A stretch of 44,874 nucleotides of DNA. It comes from DTNV01 sp964388435. GTDB taxonomy: Archaea; Micrarchaeota; Micrarchaeia; Norongarragalinales; UBA8480. Position 1 is the first letter of the stretch. Each line of letters starts with the position of its first letter. Location of the stretch: contig CAYMAH010000040.1 of the NCBI GenBank assembly GCA_964388435.1, positions 1-44,874 on the forward strand, given 5' to 3'. The notes beneath the pieces are model-generated. The model was given only the letters and a program-made list of their open reading frames with translations. It was not told the origin of the DNA and did no database searches. A program made the translations under genes and the position numbers. Positions 7,423 to 15,643 of this stretch are shown one piece after another.

Positions 7423-7713
7423 TTAAACGATGTTTAAAACCAGGACAATTAATATTATCAAAACCACTGCTTTTAAGCCTTTTCCAAAAACTTCTGTTGA
7501 AGGAACTGATTCTGGCTTTATTCCAAACGCCACGGCGTAAAGCGCGAGCACCGACATCAGCAATGTTTCCGTTGTCGTGATGCTTATTGACTGTATTATT
7601 ATGATTGCAGCTATGATTCCTATGACCATCGTAGTCAGATTTGAATCACCTATTGACTTGAACGCTATCAAGCCAGCAATCAAAAAAAATATCAGCTCTA
7701 CTCCGCTTATCAT
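7423..7713 (-). CDS. Small hypothetical membrane protein (about 97 aa)
   Basis: Three strongly hydrophobic segments (about residues 5-18, 25-42 and 78-96) with short polar links; it ends with a long Ile/Leu/Val helix. The reading frame extends further upstream, but the translated extension has no membrane-protein character, so I start at the ATG giving M-I-S-G-V-E-L. No family or catalytic motif recognised. It lies 38 nt upstream of rpoP on the same strand and divergent from gar1. Confidence 0.6.
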   Translation of the reverse strand: MISGVELIFFLIAGLIAFKSIGDSNLTTMVIGIIAAIIIIQSISITTTETLLMSVLALYAVAFGIKPESVPSTEVFGKGLKAVVLIILIVLVLNIV

Positions 7714-7900
7714 TTTATTTTTTGAAGAAATAAGTTTAAAATACCTTATGGTTGAAATGTTTGGCGTTTGAAAAGCAGGGTTTAGAATACGCGTTGCAAA
7801 ACCCGGGTTTTGTTGAATTTTCAAAAGCAAAGCTTTTTAAATACAAAATATTTAAATAGTAGTTTAACCACAATTGATTTAAACTTTTCTCTGATTTAAA

Positions 7901-8113
7901 ATGTTTTTTAAAATAATACTTGAAACCAGCAAGGGGAATCTACTTCTTTCAGGCGATTCTAAAAAACCGTTGGAGCGAGTGCCTCTTTTTCTGAAGGGAG
8001 AAAAAGTCGCCGAGATTTTCGAGACGATTGGAAGGGTTGAAGAGCCTTTCTACCTTGCAAGGCCGTTGAGAAGGGATTTGAAGGGCAAAGTTTTGTCTTC
8101 AAGCAGGAATTGA
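7901..8113 (+). CDS. gar1: H/ACA RNP component Gar1-like protein
   Basis: A 70-residue protein with the Gar1 beta-barrel core: V-A-E-I-F-E-T-I-G-R-V-E-E-P-F-Y-L-A-R-P at residues ~36-55, matching the family pattern of a turn G-x-V then P-Y/F and R/K-P. Gar1 binds the pseudouridine synthase Cbf5 in H/ACA guide ribonucleoproteins that modify rRNA. The gene lies directly upstream of tfb, a pairing common in archaea, which supports the assignment. The ATG lies about 24 nt after a gatttaaact TATA-like box, so the mRNA is probably leaderless. Confidence 0.85.
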   Translation: MFFKIILETSKGNLLLSGDSKKPLERVPLFLKGEKVAEIFETIGRVEEPFYLARPLRRDLKGKVLSSSRN

Positions 8114-8141
8114 ATTTTTAAAAAAAAAGGTGGTTTGAAAA

Positions 8142-9047
8142 ATGATAGCTAAGTGTCCTGAGTGTGGGAGTAAAAATCTAAAAAAAGATTCTGGGAGAGG
8201 GGAGATAGTCTGCAAGGACTGTGGTTATGTCATAGAAGAGAATACTGTTCAGGAAGGGCCAGAATGGAGGGCTTTTGACAGCGAACAAAGAAATTCAAGA
8301 ATGCATACTGGAGCTCCTTTGAAGTACATGAGCCCAAACAGAGGTTTGGTAACTGAAATTGACCAGTACAATCGTGATTCAAGAGGTGGAAAAATAGACT
8401 CTTCACAGCAGGCGCAATTATATAGAATGAGAAAGTGGCATAAAAGAGCTTCAATTTCAAACAGTATTGAAAGAAATCTCTCAATTGCTCTTACGGAGTT
8501 AAGTAGGGTGGCTACTCATTTAAACCTTCCTGAAAATGTTAAGGAGTCAAGCGCTTTGCTTTACAGAAAGTGTGTTGAAAGAGGCTTGATAAGGGGAAGG
8601 CAGATTGAAAGCGTGGTCAGCGCGGTTATTTACGCGGTTTGTAGGCAGTATTCAATTCCAAGGACTTTGGATGAGATTTCAAAGATTGCAGAAATACCGA
8701 AAAAAGAGATTGGAAGAACTTACAGGCTTATAACTCAAGAGTTGGAGTTGAAAGTTCCTTTGACAAACCCGAGGTTTTACATTTCAAGGTTCGTGAGCGC
8801 CTTGAAATTATCGGGGGATACTCAGGCTAGGGCTAATGAGATTTTGGACCAGGCTTTGAAGAAAGGATTGATTTCAGGTAGGGGGCCTATGGGCGTTGCT
8901 GCTGCTACGGTTTACATTGCAAGCGTTATGACCAATGAAAGAAGAACACAAAAAGAAGTGGCTGACATTGCGGGTGTGACTGAGGTTACTATCAGAAATA
9001 GATATCGTGAGTTGAAGAAGAGCCTTGGCTTGAAAATCAGCATTTAG
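8142..9047 (+). CDS. tfb: Transcription initiation factor TFB
   Basis: A 301-residue TFIIB homologue. The N-terminal zinc ribbon has C-P-E-C at residues 4-7 and C-K-D-C at 25-28. The B-reader/linker contains E-W-R-A-F-D near 41-46. Two cyclin folds follow, with G-x-x-I-E-S-V-V-S-A-V-I-Y-A-V-C-R in the first and G-P-M-G-V-A-A-A-T-V-Y-I-A in the second, and a C-terminal HTH (V-A-D-I-A-G-V-T-E-V-T-I-R-N-R-Y) that recognises the BRE. An AAAGGTGG ribosome binding site lies about 10 nt before the ATG, so the gene is SD-led and probably co-transcribed with gar1. Confidence 0.97.
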   Translation: MIAKCPECGSKNLKKDSGRGEIVCKDCGYVIEENTVQEGPEWRAFDSEQRNSRMHTGAPLKYMSPNRGLVTEIDQYNRDSRGGKIDSSQQAQLYRMRKWHKRASISNSIERNLSIALTELSRVATHLNLPENVKESSALLYRKCVERGLIRGRQIESVVSAVIYAVCRQYSIPRTLDEISKIAEIPKKEIGRTYRLITQELELKVPLTNPRFYISRFVSALKLSGDTQARANEILDQALKKGLISGRGPMGVAAATVYIASVMTNERRTQKEVADIAGVTEVTIRNRYRELKKSLGLKISI

Positions 9048-9070
9048 AGTTTTTAAAGAGATGGGTTTTC

Positions 9071-9140
9071 GCCTTGTCTTTTTTTTATTTTTGGCGTGGT
9101 TTTTATTTTTTGCCCTGCCTTTGCTTTTTTTTTTAGAAAT
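9071..9140 (+). terminator. T-rich terminator region after tfb
   Basis: Three T-runs of 8-11 nt follow the tfb stop within about 90 nt. One is framed by cgcc ... ggcg, which could fold into a weak stem. Archaeal RNA polymerase terminates on U-rich tracts, so this is a plausible terminator for gar1-tfb. No further strand-specific evidence. Confidence 0.5.
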
Positions 9141-9541
9141 AAAAACATTTATTGATTTACCGCACTTATTTTTTTAAAAGGCGAGGTTTTTTTGAAAGAA
9201 GTTGAAGAGAAAAATTCCAAGAAATTATGAGATTCTGGAGGAGCGTTGTTAAGTAGAAATAATAAGAATGTTAACGATGCGATTGAAACTCAAGAGCGAG
9301 GTTAAAAAAAAAATGTTTATCGATTAAAAAACAGAGGGCCTGCATTCTGGGGTGCTGGACGAGTATGAAAAGGTTAAGATTGGCTTTAAAAATAGGAAGA
9401 TTATTCTTTCCCAAAAAAAAATCAAACCTAAAAAAAATTTGAAAACGTTTTAAAGTGAATAGAAATATTTAAAAAATACTATCGCTAAATCAATACTGGT
9501 TGAATTGATCTTTATTCCAAGTTTAGTAGAGGTTTTTTAAA
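9141..9541. other. Gene-poor spacer, possibly a decayed gene
   Basis: About 400 nt without a convincing open frame. Short pieces on the plus strand read like protein (for example 9190-9300 and 9352-9453, the latter V-L-D-E-Y-E-K-V-K-I-G-F-K-N) but are broken by stops and frame changes and I cannot name a family. Long A-runs are present. A TATA-like box (atatttaaaaaata) near 9465-9478 and a second T-rich stretch precede the radical SAM gene at 9542 and are probably its promoter and leader. Confidence 0.4.
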
Positions 9542-11053
9542 ATGAAGTTGGAGATTGAGGAGGTTGAAACCGAGAATCAAAAGCTTATTCACGAAACCAC
9601 TTCAATTTGCCCCGAGTGCCTGAAGGTTTTAAAGGCTAGGATTTACGAGGAAAATGGAAAGGTTATGATTTCCAAAACCTGTCCAGAGCATGGAGAGTTT
9701 ACTGATGTTTACTGGAGCGATGCAAGTCTTTATTACAAAGCTAAGAGATGGGAGAGAAGCAAAAGAGATTTGAAGGTTTTCAATACCAAGATTGATGAGG
9801 GATGCCCTTTTGACTGTGGTTTGTGCGAGGCTCATGAAAGTCATACTGGGCTGGCTAATATTGTAGTCACAAACCGGTGCGATTTGAGCTGTTGGTACTG
9901 CTTTTTTTACGCTGGCAAAGCGGGTTATGTTTACGAGCCTTCCTTAGAACAGATAAGGAGAATGATGAAGAATTTAAGAGTGGAGAAGCCAATCGCTTGC
10001 AATGCGATTCAATTGACGGGCGGAGAGCCTACCGTGAGGGATGATCTTGTTGATATTATTAAAATGGCTAAGGAGGAGGGTTTTGAGCACGTTCAATTGA
10101 ACACAAACGGTATTAGTATAGGAAATGATTTTGAGTTATTTAAAAAGCTGAACGATGCTGGCGCCGGAGTGTTGTATTTAAGTTTTGACGGGGTTTCGAA
10201 GAAAACAAATCCCAAAAATCACGATGCTATTCCAAAAATTTTAGAGAACGCGAGAAAAACTAAGAAAATGAACATTGTGCTAGTTCCAACTGTTATTGGG
10301 GGAGTTAATGATTTTGAGGTTGGGAGTATTCTTGACTTTGGCTTCCAGAACAACGACGTGATTAAGGGGATTAACTACCAGCCGGTTTCACTGGTTGGAA
10401 GAATGCCTAGAAAAGAGAGAGAGCAGATGAGGATTACAATTCCCGACGTTATTAAAAAAATCGAGGATTATACTAATGGAATGGTGGGAAGGGATGATTT
10501 TTATCCTATTCCTTATACAGGAGTTTTTTCAGATTTTATTGAAAGTTTAAGCGGAAAGCCGCAGTACGATTTGAACACTCACTTCGCTTGCGGAATGGGA
10601 ACTTATGTTTTCAAGGATGAATCTAAGCTAGTTCCAATAACGCGCTTTGTGGATGTAGAGGGGCTTTCCGAATTTTTAAGGGAGAATACCAACAAAGATG
10701 AGGTAGGGATAAACAAATTTTTGTTCAGCACCAAGCTTTTGTACAAGCTTAGAGGTTTTATTGACAATTCCAAGAAGCCCAGGTGGCTTGACATTTACAG
10801 GTTGTTGTTTGACGCTCTTGTAAGGCATGATTACTCCAGTTTAGGTAGGCTTCATAATAACTCTCTTTTTATTGGAATGATGCACTTTATGGATCTTTAT
10901 AATTATGATGTTGAAAGAGTGGAAAAGTGCGTTATTCACTACGCTACTCCTGATGATAAGATAGTTCCTTTCTGCGCTTTTAATGTTCTTCCTGAGTTGT
11001 ATAGGGATAAGAGCCAGAAGTTGTTCAGCACTTCGCTTAAGCCGTCGAAATAA
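9542..11053 (+). CDS. tes: Radical SAM enzyme of the MJ0619 / tetraether lipid synthase (Tes) family
   Basis: A 503-residue radical SAM protein. The N-terminal zinc/FeS-like motif has C23-P-E-C26 and C47-P-E-H-G. A cluster-binding segment C88-x3-C92-G-L-C95 follows, then the radical SAM CxxxCxxC motif C113/C117/C120 within T-N-R-C-D-L-S-C-W-Y-C, and G-G-E-P-T at 160-164. The C-terminal part has C-V-I-H-Y-A-T-P-D near 470. Length and Cys layout match MJ0619, the family that includes Tes, which joins phytanyl chains of archaeol lipids into tetraethers using extra FeS clusters. It is convergent with dxs. Exact substrate is inferred; a related MJ0619-family reaction is possible. Confidence 0.78.
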   Translation: MKLEIEEVETENQKLIHETTSICPECLKVLKARIYEENGKVMISKTCPEHGEFTDVYWSDASLYYKAKRWERSKRDLKVFNTKIDEGCPFDCGLCEAHESHTGLANIVVTNRCDLSCWYCFFYAGKAGYVYEPSLEQIRRMMKNLRVEKPIACNAIQLTGGEPTVRDDLVDIIKMAKEEGFEHVQLNTNGISIGNDFELFKKLNDAGAGVLYLSFDGVSKKTNPKNHDAIPKILENARKTKKMNIVLVPTVIGGVNDFEVGSILDFGFQNNDVIKGINYQPVSLVGRMPRKEREQMRITIPDVIKKIEDYTNGMVGRDDFYPIPYTGVFSDFIESLSGKPQYDLNTHFACGMGTYVFKDESKLVPITRFVDVEGLSEFLRENTNKDEVGINKFLFSTKLLYKLRGFIDNSKKPRWLDIYRLLFDALVRHDYSSLGRLHNNSLFIGMMHFMDLYNYDVERVEKCVIHYATPDDKIVPFCAFNVLPELYRDKSQKLFSTSLKPSK

Positions 11054-11080
11054 AATTAATTGTCAGAGTGCGTTAAAACT

Positions 11081-12940
11081 TTATTTTTTGACAAGTTCTT
11101 TTATTGTTTTAACTATTCCCTTAGCGTCCAAGCCGAGGTTTTCATATAAGATTTTAGGGTTTCCGTGTTCTATGAACCTGTCTGGGATTCCAAGCCTTGT
11201 TACTTTCTTTCCGTTTAAAAGTTCTGCCACAGCGCCTCCAAACCCTCCTTCTATTACCCCGTCTTCAAGGGTTATGATATTTTGGGTTTTCAGCGCTAGT
11301 TCTTTGAAAAGTTTTTCGTCAAGCGGTTTTGCAAACCTGGCGTTTATTATTGTTGTTTTAATCCCCTGCTTTTTTAGTTCTTCAGATGCTTGAATCGCGT
11401 TGTGTAACAATGGGCCATAGCATATTATAACCGCGTCGAAGCCTTCTTGTTTGATTATTTCCGCTTTTCCGATTTCTATTTTTGAAGATTCGCAAACGCT
11501 CGCCTCTCCGCGGGGGTATCTTATTACTACTGGTTGTTTTTGCTGAATCGCTAGGTCAAGCATTGAATTAAATTCAGAATCGCATTTTGGCGACATTAAA
11601 ATCATTCCAGGAAGAGAGATAGTCATTGCAATGTCGAATATTCCATGGTGGGTTGGACCGTCCTCTACTAAACCCGCTCTGTCAAGGCAAAACACCACTG
11701 CGGATTTAGGCAGACAAATGTCATGCATGACCTGGTCAAACGCTCTTTGGAAGAATGTTGAGTATAAAGCAACGATTGGTTTTAGTCCTTGAGATGCCAT
11801 TCCAGCCGCTATTGTGACAGCGTGCTGTTCCGCCATTCCCACGTCTACCAGTCTTTCAGGGTATTTTTCGCCGAATCCTCTTAGGCCTGTGCTTAGAGGC
11901 ATTGCAGCGGTTATCGCCACTATTTTTTCGTTTTTTCCGCCTAGCTCTTCCATTTTTTTTCCGAAGACTTCACTCCAAGAGGGGTTCACAGATTTTTTGA
12001 GAAGAAATCCTGTTTCAAGGTCGAACGGGCCTATTCCATGCCAAACACCTATCTCGTCGTTTTCTGATTTTGAATACCCTTTTCCTTTGGTTGTTATAAC
12101 ATGAACTATTACAGGCAAGCTTGATTTTTTTGCTTTTTCAAATCCTTCTACTAACAATCCAATATTATGACCATCAAGAGGGCCTATGTACTCGAAGCCA
12201 AGCTCTTCAAAGAGTATTCCTGATGATAAAAGATGAAGCGCTCTTTCTCTCAGTCTTTTCAGCACTTCCATGCTTTTCAAATCTTCTTTTTCCTTGTCCA
12301 TTAAATAGTGAATGTCGTTTCTAACCTCATGGTAAATTGGAGAGTCGTAGATTCTGTTTGCCACTTCAAGCCTGCTTGTGTAAGCTGCAAGCCCTCCAAC
12401 TGTCGGGCCGTAGGACTGGCCGTTGTCATTTATGATTATCATGAATTTTTCAGGCCTTAAATATCCAACGTGATTCAATGCTTCGAATGCCATTCCTCCT
12501 GTTAAAGCTCCGTCTCCTATTACCGCCGCTATTTGAAAGGTTTTTTTGTCAAGTTTTCTTGCTATTGCTATTCCTTCTGCAATGCTTACACTCGTGCTGG
12601 CGTGGCCGGCTATGAAAGTGTCATAGCAGCTTTCCTCTGGGTTGATGAAGCCGCTTAAACCTTTATAAATTCTAATGGTTTTGAATTCGTCTTTTCTTTG
12701 TGTTAGTATTTTGTGAGTGTAGACTTGATGTCCTACATCCCATATTATCTTATCTTCTGGCGTGTTAAGGGAATAATGCAATGCTATTGTCAATTCAACT
12801 GTTCCAAGGTTTGGGGCTACGTGGCCGCCGTTGGCACTGCAAACTTCGATTATCTCATTTCTTATGTCAGTGGCAAGCTGTTGAAGTTCGAACAGGTTTA
12901 GCTTTTTCAAGTCTTTAGGTTCGTTAATGTTTTCTAGCAT
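11081..12940 (-). CDS. dxs: 1-deoxy-D-xylulose-5-phosphate synthase (DXS)
   Basis: A 619-residue thiamine-diphosphate enzyme, normal DXS length. The N-terminal half has I-W-D-V-G-H-Q-V-Y-T-H-K near residues 66-77, G-H-A-S-T-S near 112-117, and the ThDP/Mg motif G-D-G-A-L-T with N-D-N at 171-173. The second half has Y-S-T-F-F-Q-R-A-F-D-Q-V-M-H-D and D-R-A-G-L-V-E-D-G-P-T-H-H-G, and the C-terminal transketolase domain ends near residue 615. DXS condenses pyruvate and glyceraldehyde-3-phosphate, the first step of the MEP isoprenoid route, which archaea normally lack. ispE lies 2.7 kb away. The fused two-domain form and DXS-specific motifs argue against a transketolase. A palindrome sits upstream of its promoter. 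Confidence 0.93.
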   Translation of the reverse strand: MLENINEPKDLKKLNLFELQQLATDIRNEIIEVCSANGGHVAPNLGTVELTIALHYSLNTPEDKIIWDVGHQVYTHKILTQRKDEFKTIRIYKGLSGFINPEESCYDTFIAGHASTSVSIAEGIAIARKLDKKTFQIAAVIGDGALTGGMAFEALNHVGYLRPEKFMIIINDNGQSYGPTVGGLAAYTSRLEVANRIYDSPIYHEVRNDIHYLMDKEKEDLKSMEVLKRLRERALHLLSSGILFEELGFEYIGPLDGHNIGLLVEGFEKAKKSSLPVIVHVITTKGKGYSKSENDEIGVWHGIGPFDLETGFLLKKSVNPSWSEVFGKKMEELGGKNEKIVAITAAMPLSTGLRGFGEKYPERLVDVGMAEQHAVTIAAGMASQGLKPIVALYSTFFQRAFDQVMHDICLPKSAVVFCLDRAGLVEDGPTHHGIFDIAMTISLPGMILMSPKCDSEFNSMLDLAIQQKQPVVIRYPRGEASVCESSKIEIGKAEIIKQEGFDAVIICYGPLLHNAIQASEELKKQGIKTTIINARFAKPLDEKLFKELALKTQNIITLEDGVIEGGFGGAVAELLNGKKVTRLGIPDRFIEHGNPKILYENLGLDAKGIVKTIKELVKK

Positions 12941-12995
12941 GTTGAGATTGTATTTTAAAATGAAAAAGAATATTAAACTTTGGTTTAAAGCGATG

Positions 12996-13021
12996 TTTAA
13001 ATCGTCTTTTGACGATTTAAA
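12996..13021. promoter_or_regulatory. Perfect 11-bp palindrome upstream of dxs
   Basis: tttaaatcgtc and its exact inverse gacgatttaaa are separated by tttt. The element lies 56-81 nt upstream of the dxs start codon, outside the TATA-like ttttaaaata closer to the gene, and about 105 nt before the opposing chimeric remnant. As DNA it could be an operator for a dimeric regulator; as RNA it would be a stable hairpin. The position favours a regulatory site for dxs, but a terminator on either strand is an alternative. Confidence 0.45.
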
Positions 13022-13125
13022 AGTGTTTTTGAAAGAAGTAATGGCCTAAATCCCTTGAAAAATAGTTGTTTGTCTTTTCAACGAACACCAAAAGTATTTT
13101 AAAAAATATTTTAAATTAAATAGAC

Positions 13126-13514
13126 ATGTCAATCGTTCAAGAGTTCAAAAACTTTATAACAAAAGGAAAAGTGATTGACTTAGCAGTTGCGTTTGTAATG
13201 GATCAGGAGATTCTTGATGCTAAGGCGGCGGTAGGTAAAAGCGGGATGTTTGGTTGCGAGCCTGCTTCTGCTACCAGCGTTGCCGGAGTTAAAAAATTAG
13301 TTGAAAAGGGCGTGATTAAATCCAGCGATATTGTAGTTGCGGTTCTCACGGGCAGTCAGTTGAAGGATCCAGATGCTATTGTGGGTCTGAAGGTTTAAAC
13401 TCAGCGTTGGACGAGAAGTTTAAGAGTTATGGAATTGTTTCAAGGAGATTTCAAAACAAGCCTATCAAGGTTGGAAATGATTTGAAGGAGATTATAGAGG
13501 TTATGGAAATTTAA
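13126..13514 (+). pseudogene. Chimeric remnant: MscL N-terminus joined to threonine synthase C-terminus
   Basis: The first ~25 residues (M-S-I-V-Q-E-F-K-N-F-I-T-K-G-K-V-I-D-L-A-V) match the N-terminal amphipathic segment and start of TM1 of the mechanosensitive channel MscL. From residue ~26 the sequence switches to the C-terminal end of threonine synthase (E-I-L-D-A-K, then C-E-P-A-S-A-T-S-V-A-G-V-K-K-L and L-T-G-S-Q-L-K-D-P-D). The frame stops at 13398, but the threonine synthase tail continues in another frame to a TAA at 13514 (I-V-S-R-R-F-Q-N-K-P-I). This looks like a deletion that fused two genes, followed by a frameshift. A product, if made, would be neither enzyme nor channel. Confidence 0.8.
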
Positions 13515-13560
13515 TTTTGGAATGAAAACATTTTAAAATCTTTGAATTCTCTTTTAAGTC

Positions 13561-14586
13561 ATGCTTTTGGACGCACCTGGTTTTGTTTTCAATATTCAGC
13601 CTGAGAACGCTTTAAGTGTTATTCAGAGGGTTATCAATAGCAAGAGGTGGGAGGGTTACGAGTTAAGTGAAATCCAGCCTGTTTACACTCCTTTTTATGT
13701 TTTTACTTATGATATTAACACTGGAGAAGGAGTTCAGGCGGGCAGGGCCGCTTTGAATGGCAACACCGGAGAGTTGAACGAGTACGTTCCAATATTGTTG
13801 GACAAACCAATTAAGAAGATAAACTCCACCCCGCCAGATATGAGCGTGGATGTCGAAAGCACCAGCATAAGCTTGGGGGAGGTTAAGGATTTAGCCGCTG
13901 TTAAGATTGCAAGTCAGACTGGAGGTAAAAAAGAAATTGTAACCATTTCAGCGATAAGCAAGTATTACGTTCCTTTTTACCGAGTTTGGGTGGACGTGGC
14001 TGGAAATGATTATAAGCTTGAAGTTGACGGGTGTTTAGGCACTCCCTTCGGTGCTGACGCTATTCCTGAAAGAGAAAAAACATGGGAGGAGAGCGCCAAG
14101 GAGACGGTTAAGAAGATACAAACGCCGGCAGGGGTGATTGAACTTGCCGGTAAGACTGTTAAGGAAGTCGGCGGGGGCGTTGGAAGTAAAAACTCTCAGA
14201 ACAAGTATTTGATTTGGATTGTTCTTATTTTAATTATAATAGCGGCCGGTTATTTTTACTTGAATCAATCTAAAGGAAGTATTTCATGCAGCGTTTCCTC
14301 TCAGTTTGTTCAGAGTTCCTGGTTCGGACTTCAAAAAACTTTGAACCCCGGTGTTAATGGTAATGTTTCTTTTTTCACTGGTTCTTGCACTCTTAGTTCC
14401 AACAAACTTTTGCAGCATGTTCTTGCTAATGTCTTTGTTACTTCCAAGGGAGTTAGGATTGCAAGTTATAATTTGAACGTTTCAAGCATTTCAACCTATC
14501 CTGTAACCGTTCCCTTTAACATTAATTTCACTTCTTCGGCAGGCGGGAATTACGCTGTTCAAGGGGAGATTCTCGGAGGCGGTTGA
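13561..14586 (+). CDS. Hypothetical single-pass membrane protein with cytoplasmic and extracellular parts
   Basis: A 341-residue protein of unknown family. Residues 1-~200 form a soluble part with two similar beta-like stretches, Y-T-P-F-Y-V-F-T-Y near 42-50 and Y-Y-V-P-F-Y-R-V-W-V near 137-146, suggesting an internal repeat. A Gly-rich linker leads to one transmembrane helix around 221-241 (I-W-I-V-L-I-L-I-I-I-A-A). The final ~100 residues are Ser/Asn-rich with two Cys and several N-x-S/T sites, as expected outside the membrane. attttaaaat about 30 nt upstream suggests leaderless initiation at this ATG. Confidence 0.65.
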   Translation: MLLDAPGFVFNIQPENALSVIQRVINSKRWEGYELSEIQPVYTPFYVFTYDINTGEGVQAGRAALNGNTGELNEYVPILLDKPIKKINSTPPDMSVDVESTSISLGEVKDLAAVKIASQTGGKKEIVTISAISKYYVPFYRVWVDVAGNDYKLEVDGCLGTPFGADAIPEREKTWEESAKETVKKIQTPAGVIELAGKTVKEVGGGVGSKNSQNKYLIWIVLILIIIAAGYFYLNQSKGSISCSVSSQFVQSSWFGLQKTLNPGVNGNVSFFTGSCTLSSNKLLQHVLANVFVTSKGVRIASYNLNVSSISTYPVTVPFNINFTSSAGGNYAVQGEILGGG

Positions 14587-14647
14587 TCGAAAAGTTTTAA
14601 AAGTTTGAAAGGAAATTGTTTTTTGAAAAAAAAAGGTGATTGTTAAA

Positions 14648-14950
14648 ATGCCTGTAAGAAAGAGAAGAATAAATCTCGGATATGTTGATAGGAGCGGCAA
14701 GCCAAAAAATGGTGGTTTGAGTGAAACTAACGCTGGGATTGCAGTTGGGTTGATTACTGGATTGTGTTTGTTTTTGCTTGGCTTGAGCGCGGCTTTTCTT
14801 TCTTATGGGAATTTATACGTGTTGGTTTTGAGTTCTATGCTTCTGGGTTTTGACGCTTCTATAGTGGGCAGTTTTATCGGCTTGTTTTGGGGTTTTGTTT
14901 CCGGTTTTATTATGACTTATTTAGTTGTTTGGGTTTACAACCACTTGTGA
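14648..14950 (+). CDS. Small two/three-helix membrane protein, holin-like
   Basis: About 100 residues, starting at M-P-V-R-K-R-R. I chose this ATG because an AAAAAGGTGATT ribosome-binding site lies just upstream; an earlier in-frame start would place that site inside the gene. A basic N-terminus is followed by hydrophobic segments near residues 28-52, 55-72 and 74-98. The pattern (G-I-A-V-G-L-I-T-G-L, then F-I-G-L-F-W-G-F-V-S-G-F) resembles small archaeal membrane proteins that databases label holin-like; no lysis role is implied. Its last 41 nt overlap the 3' end of trmJ on the other strand. Confidence 0.6.
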   Translation: MPVRKRRINLGYVDRSGKPKNGGLSETNAGIAVGLITGLCLFLLGLSAAFLSYGNLYVLVLSSMLLGFDASIVGSFIGLFWGFVSGFIMTYLVVWVYNHL

Positions 14951-15590
14951 ATTTGAAGCCTGCGAAAAGCGCTTGAACCTCGTTTTCAGAGGCGTTGCTT
15001 CTGAAGAGAACGTTTGAGAACGCTTTGATTATTTTTGATTTTTTCTTAAACCTTCCTTTTTCAATGCTTTTTGAAAAATAATTCACTAGTTTTTTTATTT
15101 TTTTTCTATCGCACGCTTGACTTTTTTTGGATTTAAAGTTTGTAAGCTGGTATAAAGATATTGCTACAGCGTGACTTAGGTTTAGAACGGGGTAGTCGGG
15201 GTTTAGGGGGATTGAAGCTATGAGATCACATTTTAGAATGTCGCTTTTGGATAGACCATTTCCTTCGCTTCCAAATATCAAGGCTAGTTTTTTTGTTTTT
15301 GGGATTTCTTTTATGTTTATTGAGGGTTTGAGATCTTTTGAAAATCTTGCGGGCGTTGAAGTGGTTCCCACCACCAAGTCGCAGTCTTCCACTGCTTTTT
15401 CAAGGGTTGTAAATCTTTTTGCTTTTTCTAGTATTTCTCTTCCTCTCATTGAGAATTTTAGGGCTTGCCTTCCTGCTTTTATTCCTTTTACTATTCTTAA
15501 TTCAGTTAGGGAGAAGTTTTTCATCACTCTCGCCGTGCTTCCGAGATTTACTTGGTATTCGGGCTTAACTAAAACAATTATTACTTCCAT
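14910..15590 (-). CDS. trmJ: TrmJ-like SPOUT tRNA/rRNA 2'-O-methyltransferase
   Basis: A 226-residue SpoU-family (SPOUT) methyltransferase. Motif 1 is N-L-G-S-T-A-R-V-M-K-N-F near residues 15-26. Motif 2 is L-I-F-G-S-E-G-N-G-L near 122-131. Motif 3 is I-P-L-N-P-D-Y-P-V-L-N-L-S-H-A-V-A near 143-160. These form the trefoil-knot SAM site of TrmJ-type enzymes, which in archaea methylate position 32 of tRNAs. The C-terminal helical tail is short and basic. It is divergent from ispE (gap about 53 nt). Confidence 0.87.
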   Translation of the reverse strand: MEVIIVLVKPEYQVNLGSTARVMKNFSLTELRIVKGIKAGRQALKFSMRGREILEKAKRFTTLEKAVEDCDLVVGTTSTPARFSKDLKPSINIKEIPKTKKLALIFGSEGNGLSKSDILKCDLIASIPLNPDYPVLNLSHAVAISLYQLTNFKSKKSQACDRKKIKKLVNYFSKSIEKGRFKKKSKIIKAFSNVLFRSNASENEVQALFAGFKFTSGCKPKQLNKS

Positions 15591-15643
15591 TGGATAAAGT
15601 TAAATGAAAGATTTTAAAATTGTTTTCATTCTTTAAGTTAAGT

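Noticed and set aside
11081..12940. Transketolase or pyruvate dehydrogenase E1 instead of DXS
   Set aside because: The single-chain domain order, the 619-residue length and the D-R-A-G-L-V-E-D-G-P-T-H motif fit DXS specifically.
13126..13398. Functional MscL channel
   Set aside because: Only the first ~25 residues match; both membrane helices of the channel are absent.
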